A DNA stretch of 64,000 bases from Thiobacillus sp. (GTDB lineage: Bacteria > Pseudomonadota > Gammaproteobacteria > Burkholderiales > Thiobacillaceae): contig JAUYCF010000043.1 of assembly GCA_030692355.1 (NCBI GenBank), positions 1 through 64,000 on the forward strand. Reading direction: 5' to 3'. The notes beneath the pieces are model-generated. The model was not told the origin of the DNA and searched no databases. It saw nothing but the letters and a program-made list of their open reading frames with translations. Below are positions 57,193 to 64,000 of this stretch, one piece after another. Numbering within the stretch: position 1 is the stretch's first letter; every line of letters starts with the position of its first letter. Position numbers and translations under genes: made by a program.

Positions 57193-57588
57193 ATGACCCA
57201 CCCCGGCAAACAACGAACCGTACTGCTCGCCGTCCGCGAAGGGCATGTGGATCCGCGTCTGCTGACCTCGGCGCTGTCGCTTTGCCGCCGTCTCGAGGCC
57301 GACCTGGAGATTCAGGTCATCGCCGCTGGCGAAACGCCGCCGGCCGAGATGGCCGATTTTCTCGATTCGCTGCGCGAGGCGGGCCTGCCCTTCAGCCTGG
57401 ACGTAAAACCCAGCCTGCGCCGGCGCGACCTGGTCGACTACGCCAATGCCCGCGAGCACATCGCGGCGGTGGTGATCGACTCGCGCGAAGGCTGGGAAGC
57501 GCTGGCCCAGGACCGCAGCAGCGACCCGTGGAAGCATCTCGCCTGCCCGCTGGTGACTGCGGCGTCGCACGACAAGAAACCCGCCTGA
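57193..57588 (+). CDS. Small UspA-like protein, first gene of the operon
   Basis: A 131-residue protein with a Usp-like opening strand (QRTVLLAVREGHVDPRLLTSA), a helix with Cys and Glu, and the pattern LVDYANAREHIAAVVIDSRE. The nucleotide loop is not complete. It resembles the UspA-like protein beside sulP copy 1 in size and position. ATG 57193 follows the promoter and AGGAAG; the frame is open upstream to 57031 but that part contains promoter elements. The next gene starts 35 bases later. Confidence 0.7.
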   Translation: MTHPGKQRTVLLAVREGHVDPRLLTSALSLCRRLEADLEIQVIAAGETPPAEMADFLDSLREAGLPFSLDVKPSLRRRDLVDYANAREHIAAVVIDSREGWEALAQDRSSDPWKHLACPLVTAASHDKKPA

Positions 57589-57623
57589 TCCGTACGCAAC
57601 AACCGACCAAAAAATATACGAAC

Positions 57624-59744
57624 ATGCCCGCCTTCCTGATCAAATTCCTGCCCTTCCTGCGCTGGTTCCCCATGAAGGGGGACATGCTGAAGGCCGACTT
57701 CATGGCGGGCCTGACCGTGGCCCTGGTGCTGATTCCGCAGTCGATGGCCTACGCGCAACTGGCCGGGCTGCCGGCGTACTACGGGCTGTACGCGGCCTTC
57801 CTGCCGGTGGCGGTGGCGGCCCTGTGGGGCAGCTCGAGCCAGCTCGGCACCGGCCCGGTGGCGGTGGTGTCGCTGCTGACGGCCTCGTCGCTGGCGGTAC
57901 TGGCGGCGCCGGGCTCCGACCAGTTCATCGCGCTGGCCATCATGCTGTCGCTGGTGGTGGGCGTCATTCAGCTGCTGCTCGGCGTGTTCAAGCTGGGGGT
58001 GATCGTCAACTTCCTGTCGCATCCGGTGATCGTCGGCTTCACCAACGCGGCGGCCATCATCATCGGCCTGTCGCAGGTGTCCAAGCTGTTCGGCGTGCCG
58101 ATGGGGCGCAGCGAGCATTTCATCAACGACATCGTCGGCGTGTTGAAGCAGATCGGCGACACCCACCTGCCGACGCTGGCGATGGGCGTGCTGGCCATCG
58201 CGCTGATGTGGGGCATCAGGAAATACGCCCCCAAGCTGCCCGGGGTGCTGATCGCGGTGGTGGTGACGACGCTGCTGTCATGGTCGATCGGCTTCGAACG
58301 CAACGCCAACGGCTCGCTCGATCAGATCGCCGACCCGCAGCTGCAGGCCGTGGTGCAGCAGAACATGGCTGCGGCGAGGCAGGTGGACGACCTGAATACG
58401 CAGATCGCCGGCAAATCGGCCGCGTTGAAAGCCGCCGAGAAAGCCGGCGAAAACAACGTCGGCGCCGTGCAAATGGAGGCCGAACTGGCACTGTTGCGGA
58501 TCGCGCTGCGCGATGCGGAAGCGGCTTTCGCCAAGGAAAAGGCGGCACTGCGCTATCTGCAGGTGGTGCGCAGCACGGACGCGGACGGCGCAACCCTGGC
58601 GATTTATTCGGCCGAGCGGGCGCCGCAGGGCGTGACGCTGGACGAGACCCGCTACCGCCTGCGCAAGCTCAACGCCGAAGGCTTCAAGCTGGTGGGCGGC
58701 GGCGAGGTGGTGGGCGCCATCCCGGAAGGCCTGCCCAGCATCCAGATGCCCAGCCTCAGCCTGGATGCGCTGGGTTCGCTGCTGTCCGCCGCCCTGGTGA
58801 TTTCGCTGGTGGGCTTCATGGAAGCCATCTCCATCGCCAAGGCCGTTGCGGCCAGAACCAAGGAGCGCATCGACCCCAACCAGGAACTGATCGGCCAGGG
58901 CCTTGCCAACGTGGTCGGCAGCTTCTCCCAGGCATTCCCGGTCTCGGGTTCGTTCTCGCGCACGGCCGTCAACATGAATGCCGGCGCCAAAACCGGCATG
59001 AGCTCGGTGATCACCGCGCTGATCGTGCTGGTCGCGCTGCTCTTCCTCACCCCGCTGCTGTACCACCTGCCGCAGGCCGTGCTGGCCGCCATCATCATCA
59101 TGGCGGTGATCGGCCTGGTGAACTTCAAGGCGGTGAAGCATGCCTGGCAGGCCAGCCGCCACGACGGCATCGCCGCGGGCGTCACCTTCGTTTCCACGCT
59201 GGCCTTCGCCCCGCATCTGGACAAGGGCATCATGGTCGGTGCGGGCCTCGCGCTCGGCCTCTACCTGTATCGCACCATGTCGCCGCGCGTCGCCATTCTC
59301 GGCCGCTACAAGGACGGCACGCTGCGCGACCTCAAGGTGAACCCGGATCTGCCCACCAGCAAGCACGTGGTGGCGATCCGCTTCGACGGCTCGCTGTACT
59401 TCGCCAACGTCCCCTACTTCGAGGACGCAATGCTGGAGGCCATTTCCAAGAATCCCGAAGCCAAATACGTCCTGGTGGTGGGCGATGCGATCAACGAGCT
59501 GGACGCGTCGGGCGAGGAGGTCATTCATCACCTGGTCGAACGCCTGCACGCCGCGGGGATCACCCTGGTATTCAGCGGCCTGAAAAAACAGGTGCTGGAT
59601 GTGATGCGCGCCACCGGGCTGTTCGAGGCGATCGGGCAGGACAAGCTGTTCGCCACGGTGGACCAGGCGATTGCCGCGATCTACGAGCAACTGGGCGAAG
59701 AAGCGGCAGACGACCTGTTCTGTGCGATCAAGCCGGCTGCATGA
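57624..59744 (+). CDS. SulP family anion transporter with coiled-coil insert, copy 3
   Basis: A 706-residue SulP protein closely related to copy 2. Membrane halves are at about 25-222 and 365-560, with an insert of about 135 residues (about 225-358) predicted as a coiled coil (VDDLNTQIAGKSAALKAAEK), and a C-terminal STAS domain. The motif GAIPEGLPSIQMPSLSLDALG marks the start of the second half. No good ribosome site precedes ATG 57624. It is controlled by the sigma-54 promoter and followed after 73 bases, with no terminator, by hyfB. Likely bicarbonate importer, by context. Confidence 0.9.
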   Translation: MPAFLIKFLPFLRWFPMKGDMLKADFMAGLTVALVLIPQSMAYAQLAGLPAYYGLYAAFLPVAVAALWGSSSQLGTGPVAVVSLLTASSLAVLAAPGSDQFIALAIMLSLVVGVIQLLLGVFKLGVIVNFLSHPVIVGFTNAAAIIIGLSQVSKLFGVPMGRSEHFINDIVGVLKQIGDTHLPTLAMGVLAIALMWGIRKYAPKLPGVLIAVVVTTLLSWSIGFERNANGSLDQIADPQLQAVVQQNMAAARQVDDLNTQIAGKSAALKAAEKAGENNVGAVQMEAELALLRIALRDAEAAFAKEKAALRYLQVVRSTDADGATLAIYSAERAPQGVTLDETRYRLRKLNAEGFKLVGGGEVVGAIPEGLPSIQMPSLSLDALGSLLSAALVISLVGFMEAISIAKAVAARTKERIDPNQELIGQGLANVVGSFSQAFPVSGSFSRTAVNMNAGAKTGMSSVITALIVLVALLFLTPLLYHLPQAVLAAIIIMAVIGLVNFKAVKHAWQASRHDGIAAGVTFVSTLAFAPHLDKGIMVGAGLALGLYLYRTMSPRVAILGRYKDGTLRDLKVNPDLPTSKHVVAIRFDGSLYFANVPYFEDAMLEAISKNPEAKYVLVVGDAINELDASGEEVIHHLVERLHAAGITLVFSGLKKQVLDVMRATGLFEAIGQDKLFATVDQAIAAIYEQLGEEAADDLFCAIKPAA

Positions 59745-59817
59745 TTCAACAACATTCCGTTTCTGGACCGCACGTGCTGCGTGTCGATAACCTGGGCACG
59801 ACAGGCTTACAACCAAC

Positions 59818-61836
59818 ATGATGGAAACATTTTCCCTGCTTCCCCTCGAACCGGTCCAATGGGCGTGGGGCGTCGTGCTGTTCTGGCTGGCACTGGGCTT
59901 CGCGGCCCTGCTGCTGCAGCGAGTGCCGCAGCTGCTGAGCCGGCTGGTGTTTCCGCTGGGTGCGCTGGGCGCGCTCTTCATCGCCGGCGTCGGCGTTGCC
60001 GGCCTGCTGCTGCCGGCCTCCACCATCGTCCTGCCGATCGGGTTGCCCGACCTGCCTTTCCACCTGCGGCTGGACGCCCTGTCCGCCTTCTTCATGGTGC
60101 TGCTGGGCGGCGCGGCGTTCGGCATCACGGTGTATGCGTCCGGCTATTTCAAGAGCATGGCCGGCGGCCCGCTGGCGCTGCTGGCGCTGTGGTACCACCT
60201 GTTCCTGGGCGGCATGGTCACCGTGCTGCTGGCCAACGACGCCTATGCCTTCATGGTGGCGTGGGAAGTGATGGCGCTGTCGTCCTACTTCCTCGTCACC
60301 ACCGACCACAAGGTTCCCGAAATCCGCCGTGCCGGCTTTCTCTATCTGTTGATCGCGCACGTCGGCGCGATCTCGCTGCTGCTCACCTTCGGGGTGCTGC
60401 AGGGCGGCCAGGGCGACTACACCTTCGACACCATGCGACTGGCCGAGATGACGCCGTTCTGGGCCTCGGTCGCCTACCTGCTGGCGCTGTTCGGTTTCGG
60501 CGCCAAGGCGGGCATGGTGCCCCTGCACGTGTGGCTGCCTGAAGCCCACCCGGCCGCGCCATCGCCGGTTTCCGCGCTGATGTCGGGGGTGATGCTGAAG
60601 ACCGCCATCTATGGCCTGCTGCGGGTGACCTTCGATCTGCTCAACATCCAGATCGGCTGGTGGGGGACGCTGGCGCTGGCGCTCGGTTTGATTACTGCGC
60701 TGTACGGCGTGATCTTCGCCGCCGTGCAGTCGGACATGAAGCGCCTGCTGGCCTGGTCGTCGATCGAAAACATCGGCATCCTGCTCGCCGCCTTCGGCCT
60801 CACACTGATCTTCTACACCGACGGCAAGGGCGCGCTGGCCGCGCTGACGCTCACCGCGCTGCTCTACCATGCGCTCAACCACGCCTTCTTCAAGGGCCTC
60901 TTGTTCGTCGGCACCGGTTCGGTTCTGCATGCCACCGGCGTGCGCCACATGGGCCACCTGGGCGGGCTGATGCGATTCATGCCGTGGACCGCCTGGCTGA
61001 CCCTGATCGGCGCGCTGGCGATCGCCGGCCTGCCGCCCTTGAACGGTTTCGTCTCGGAATGGCTGCTGCTGCAGGCCTTTCTGCAGACGCCCGGCCTGAC
61101 CCAGCCCTACCTCAACATGGTGATCCCGGTGGCCGCCGCCACCCTCGCGCTGGCTGCGGCGCTGGCCGCCTATGTGATGGTGAAGTTCTTCGGCGTGGTC
61201 TTTCTTGGCCAGCCGCGCGACCCGGCGCTGCACGAGGCGCACGAGGCCGGCTGGCCGGAGCGCCTGGGGATGCTGTGGCTGGCGGCGGGCTGCGTGCTGC
61301 TGGGCCTGTTTCCCGCCCAGGTCATCGGCTGGCTGGCGCCGGTGGTGTCCCTGCTGACCGACCAGACGCTGGTGAACGACGGCAACTGGCTGATGCTGGC
61401 GCCCATCTCGGCGGAGCGCGCCAGCTACGCGCCGCTGATCTTCTTCGCCGTGGTGGCGGCGGTGCTGCTGCTCACCTTCGTCTGGGTGCGCCGCGTCTAT
61501 CACGGCCGGGTGCGCCGCAGCGACCCGTGGGATTGCGGCTATCCGGAACAGGACGCGCGCATGCAGGACAGCGCCGAAGGCTTCGGCCAGCCGATCCGGC
61601 AGATTTTCGAGGTGTTCATGAAGGTGGAGCGGGAAACCCCCGATCCCTTCTCGCGTTCCCCGCACTACCACGGCGCGTCGCTGGACAAGGCCTGGTTCAT
61701 TTTCTACGTACCCATCGCGCGCGTGACGAACTGGCTGTCGGAGCAGGCCGGGCGGCTGCAGCACGGCCGCATCCAGTGGTACCTGATCTACAGCTTCGCC
61801 ACCCTGATCTTCCTTCTGGTCTTTACAACACGATGA
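59818..61836 (+). CDS. hyfB: Hydrogenase-4 subunit B-like proton-translocating protein
   Basis: A 672-residue NuoL/MrpA-superfamily membrane protein with about 16 helices. Residues thought to carry protons are present: E150 in AWEVMALSSY, K230 in FGAKAGMVPLHVWLPEAHPA and K261 in SGVMLKTAIYG. The HyfB-type C terminus DPWDCGYPEQDARMQ sets it apart from NuoL and MrpA. DabB of the known CO2-trapping pair belongs to the same superfamily, which makes a role in energised inorganic carbon uptake conceivable. It overlaps hyfC by ATGA. Confidence 0.9.
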   Translation: MMETFSLLPLEPVQWAWGVVLFWLALGFAALLLQRVPQLLSRLVFPLGALGALFIAGVGVAGLLLPASTIVLPIGLPDLPFHLRLDALSAFFMVLLGGAAFGITVYASGYFKSMAGGPLALLALWYHLFLGGMVTVLLANDAYAFMVAWEVMALSSYFLVTTDHKVPEIRRAGFLYLLIAHVGAISLLLTFGVLQGGQGDYTFDTMRLAEMTPFWASVAYLLALFGFGAKAGMVPLHVWLPEAHPAAPSPVSALMSGVMLKTAIYGLLRVTFDLLNIQIGWWGTLALALGLITALYGVIFAAVQSDMKRLLAWSSIENIGILLAAFGLTLIFYTDGKGALAALTLTALLYHALNHAFFKGLLFVGTGSVLHATGVRHMGHLGGLMRFMPWTAWLTLIGALAIAGLPPLNGFVSEWLLLQAFLQTPGLTQPYLNMVIPVAAATLALAAALAAYVMVKFFGVVFLGQPRDPALHEAHEAGWPERLGMLWLAAGCVLLGLFPAQVIGWLAPVVSLLTDQTLVNDGNWLMLAPISAERASYAPLIFFAVVAAVLLLTFVWVRRVYHGRVRRSDPWDCGYPEQDARMQDSAEGFGQPIRQIFEVFMKVERETPDPFSRSPHYHGASLDKAWFIFYVPIARVTNWLSEQAGRLQHGRIQWYLIYSFATLIFLLVFTTR

Positions 61837-62777
61837 GTACCGGCATCCTTCTGCAACTCGCCCAGACCCTGCTGGCGATCCTGCTGGCACCCCTGCTGAT
61901 GGGCTGGGTCAACCAGTGCCGCGCCTGGCTGCAGGGCCGCAGCGCGCCCCCCATCACCCAGCCCTACCGCACGCTGAAGAAACTGTTCCACAAGGACGCG
62001 GTGATCGCGCACAACGCCAGCCCGCTGTTCCGCTTCGCGCCCTACATGATCTTTGCCTGCATGGCGCTGGCGGCAGGCATCGTGCCGACCATCGTGAACG
62101 ACCTGCCGTTCTCGCCCGCCGCCGACGTTATCGCGCTGGTCGGCATCTTCGCCCTGGCGCGGGTGTTCCTGGCGCTGGCCGCGATGGACATCGGCACCTC
62201 GTTCGGCACCCTCGGCGCGCGCCGCGAGATGCTGGTGTCCTTCCTCGCCGAGCCGGCGCTGCTGATGGTGTTCTTCACCGCCAGCCTGATCTCGCAGTCG
62301 ACCGAGTTGCCGGTGATCGTCGAGACCCTGGCGCACCAGGAATTCGCCATCTACCCCAGCCTGGCGTTTGCGGCGGTGGCGTTCTGGATGATCTCGGTGG
62401 CGGAGAATGCGCGCATCCCGGTGGACAACCCGAGCACCCACCTCGAACTGACGATGATCCACGAGGCCATGATCCTGGAGTACTCGGCCCGCCACCTGGC
62501 GCTGATCGAGTGGGCGGTGGCGCTCAAGCTGTTCACCTATTCCGCGCTCGGCATCGCGCTGTTCCTGCCATGGGGCATTGCGGTGCAGGGCGATCTCGCG
62601 GCACTGCCGCTGGCGCTGGTGGCGATGGTCGCGAAACTTCTGCTCGGCGGTGCCGTGCTGGCCTTCATCGAAACGATTTCGGCCAAGGTGCGGCTGTTCC
62701 GCGCACCCGAGTTTCTCGGCACCGCATTTTTGCTGGCGGTGCTGGGCATGCTGATTCATTTCCTGCTGGAGGTTTGA
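61833..62777 (+). CDS. hyfC: Hydrogenase-4 subunit C-like membrane protein (NuoH family)
   Basis: A 314-residue, eight-helix protein of the NuoH/HyfC family. The conserved cytoplasmic loops PYRTLKKLFHKDAV and ENARIPVDNPSTHLELTMIH, with several acidic residues, normally bind the hydrophilic catalytic arm and guide protons. The frame is open far upstream, but ATG 61833 is coupled to the hyfB stop. Its presence implies that hydrophilic subunits exist, probably just beyond the window. Confidence 0.92.
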   Translation: MSTGILLQLAQTLLAILLAPLLMGWVNQCRAWLQGRSAPPITQPYRTLKKLFHKDAVIAHNASPLFRFAPYMIFACMALAAGIVPTIVNDLPFSPAADVIALVGIFALARVFLALAAMDIGTSFGTLGARREMLVSFLAEPALLMVFFTASLISQSTELPVIVETLAHQEFAIYPSLAFAAVAFWMISVAENARIPVDNPSTHLELTMIHEAMILEYSARHLALIEWAVALKLFTYSALGIALFLPWGIAVQGDLAALPLALVAMVAKLLLGGAVLAFIETISAKVRLFRAPEFLGTAFLLAVLGMLIHFLLEV

Positions 62778-62791
62778 CGTGATCGCAAGAT

Positions 62792-62841
62792 GTAGGGTGC
62801 GCCATGCGCACCATGTGAACGGTGCGCATGGCGCACCCTAC
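62792..62841. repeat. GTAGGGTGCGC palindromic repeat inside the hyf operon
   Basis: Arms at 62792-62812 and 62821-62841 are perfect complements with an 8-base loop. The hairpin lies between hyfC and hyfE. It lacks a T tract and may protect or separate mRNA segments. Same family as 8042-8126. Confidence 0.85.
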
Positions 62842-62852
62842 GGGAAATCATC

Positions 62853-63515
62853 ATGAGCCTGACCTACCACCTGCAGATCGTCAACCTGCTGGCCGCCCTG
62901 CTGCTGCTGATTTCCTTCGCCATGCTGTCGCAGCGCCGCATCGCCGGGCTGATCACGCTATTTGCCTGGCAGGGCGCGGCGCTGACGGCATCCACCGCGC
63001 TGGTGGCCTGGTCCACCGGCCAGCATCACCTGTATTACACGGCGGCGCTCACCCTGGTGCTCAAGGTGATCGCCATGCCCTGGTACTTCTTCCGCATCGT
63101 CAAAAAGCTCGACGTCGACCGCGACGTGGAACCGATGATCAACATCCCGACCACCATGCTGATCGGTATCGTGCTGGTGATCTTCGCCTTCAACCTGGCG
63201 CTGCCCATCTCGGAGCTGTCGGGCACGGTGACGCGCTCGACCCTGGGCATCGCCCTGGCCACCGTGCTGCTCGCCTTTTTGATGATGATCACGCGCAGCA
63301 AGGCGATCCCCCAGGTGATCGGCTTTCTGGCGATGGAGAACGGCCTGTTCTTCGCCGCCACCAGCGCCACCTACGGCATGCCGCTGGTGGTTGAACTGGG
63401 CGTGGCACTTGACGTGATGGTGGGCGTGTTCGTGCTCTCCATCTTCTTCTTCCAGATTCGCGAGACCTTCGATTCGCTGGATCTGAAGCACATGGAAAAA
63501 CTGAAAGAACGCTGA
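62853..63515 (+). CDS. hyfE: Hydrogenase-4 subunit E-like membrane protein
   Basis: A 220-residue protein with about seven helices. Its C-terminal part resembles NuoK/MrpC (TSATYGMPLVVELGVALDVMVGVFVLSIFFFQI), and an acidic residue in GFLAMENGLFFAATSA is typical. It ends with a charged tail (LKHMEKLKER). It begins 11 bases after the REP hairpin and is followed one base later by hyfF. Confidence 0.9.
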   Translation: MSLTYHLQIVNLLAALLLLISFAMLSQRRIAGLITLFAWQGAALTASTALVAWSTGQHHLYYTAALTLVLKVIAMPWYFFRIVKKLDVDRDVEPMINIPTTMLIGIVLVIFAFNLALPISELSGTVTRSTLGIALATVLLAFLMMITRSKAIPQVIGFLAMENGLFFAATSATYGMPLVVELGVALDVMVGVFVLSIFFFQIRETFDSLDLKHMEKLKER

Positions 63516-63516
63516 G

Positions 63517-64000
63517 ATGGAAATTTACTGGCTACTCGGCATTCCGCTGACCGGCGGCATCTTCCTGGCGCTGTGGGGCTGCCGGAAACATTCGCCGGAG
63601 ATCAACGCGCTGTTCAGCTTGCTGACGCTGCTGGCGGCCGCGCTGCTGACGCACCGCATCATCGAAAACGGCCCGATGACCGTCGGCGGCGGCTGGTTCT
63701 TCATCGACTCGTTCAACGTCTTCCTGGTCGCGCTGACCGCTTTCGTCGCCTTCACCACCGCCCTCTTCTCACGCCCCTACATGCGTATCGAGGCGGAGCA
63801 CGGCAAGCTCAACGACAAGCGGCTGCGCCTGTACCACAGCAGCTACCAGATCTTCATCGCCGCCATGCTGCTGGCACTGACCACCAACAACATGGGCATC
63901 CTGTGGGTGGCGATGGAAGCGGCGACGCTCGCCACCGTGCTGCTGGTGTCGCTGTACCGCACCCCGGCCTCGCTGGAAGCGGCGTGGAAGTATTTCATCC
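63517..64000 (+). CDS. hyfF: Hydrogenase-4 subunit F-like protein, cut by the window end
   Basis: The first 161 codons of a NuoL/M/N-type membrane protein: MEIYWLLGIPLTGGIFLALW, then GGGWFFIDSFNVFLVALTAF and NNMGILWVAMEAATLATVLLVSLY, the last containing the conserved glutamate of the first proton channel. HyfF is the normal neighbour of HyfE. The remaining two thirds lie outside the window. Confidence 0.88.
   Translation, partial: MEIYWLLGIPLTGGIFLALWGCRKHSPEINALFSLLTLLAAALLTHRIIENGPMTVGGGWFFIDSFNVFLVALTAFVAFTTALFSRPYMRIEAEHGKLNDKRLRLYHSSYQIFIAAMLLALTTNNMGILWVAMEAATLATVLLVSLYRTPASLEAAWKYFI

Overview
The window reads as a GC-rich chromosomal segment of a betaproteobacterium, probably a chemolithoautotroph of the Thiobacillus type. 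The organism call is inferred from gene content: betaproteobacterial housekeeping neighbourhoods (yqgE-ruvX-pyrR-pyrB-pseudo-pyrC; radC-rpmB-rpmG), class I fructose-1,6-bisphosphatase, and a large cluster of SulP anion transporters, gamma-carbonic anhydrases and hydrogenase-4-like membrane subunits typical of inorganic-carbon handling. No rRNA, tRNA, prophage, transposase gene or CRISPR array was seen.

Layout. (1) 0-11.1 kb: a complete minus-strand type II secretion operon, gspE-F-G-H-I-J-K-L-M-(C-like)-D, with ATGA/GTGA overlaps between most genes. It is followed by an array of 54-55 bp REP-like repeats. (2) 11.2-30.3 kb: housekeeping genes, namely YqiA-type esterase, RNB exoribonuclease, TonB-like protein, fbp, a GGDEF/EAL protein, photolyase, yqgE/ruvX/pyrR/pyrB/pseudo-dihydroorotase, lnt, a diguanylate cyclase, dut, coaBC, radC, rpmB and rpmG. 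(3) 30.4-41.7 kb: fadD/fadL-like fatty-acid uptake pair, RsmB-like methyltransferase, PsiE, a TerB/DUF697 protein with an amphi-Trp partner, TerC, htpX divergent from nhaR, a PIN protein and a thioredoxin. Several MITE-like palindromic elements sit between these genes. (4) 41.8-45.8 kb: an OmpR-type two-component system followed by an LTA-synthase-type sulfatase.

(5) 46-64 kb is the most interesting part. Three gamma-carbonic anhydrase genes of CcmM/CamH type are interleaved with three SulP transporters and two small UspA-like proteins. A sigma-54 two-component system (histidine kinase, NtrC-family regulator, DUF3943 protein) is divergent from an operon usp-sulP-hyfB-hyfC-hyfE-hyfF that runs off the window. 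A strong -24/-12 promoter lies ahead of that operon. A GTTGC-N5-GCAAC palindrome occurs there and again ahead of the second sulP, which suggests a common regulator. I read the region as a bicarbonate/CO2 accumulation island in which SulP import, carbonic anhydrase and a proton-translocating NuoL/NuoH-like membrane arm are regulated together. This is an inference from gene content and sites.

Signs of reshuffling in the island: the third carbonic anhydrase gene is frameshifted near its end, just before a terminator; two carbonic anhydrase genes are near-identical copies; and remnants of the histidine kinase and sulfatase genes from region 4 lie between the first carbonic anhydrase and the first sulP.
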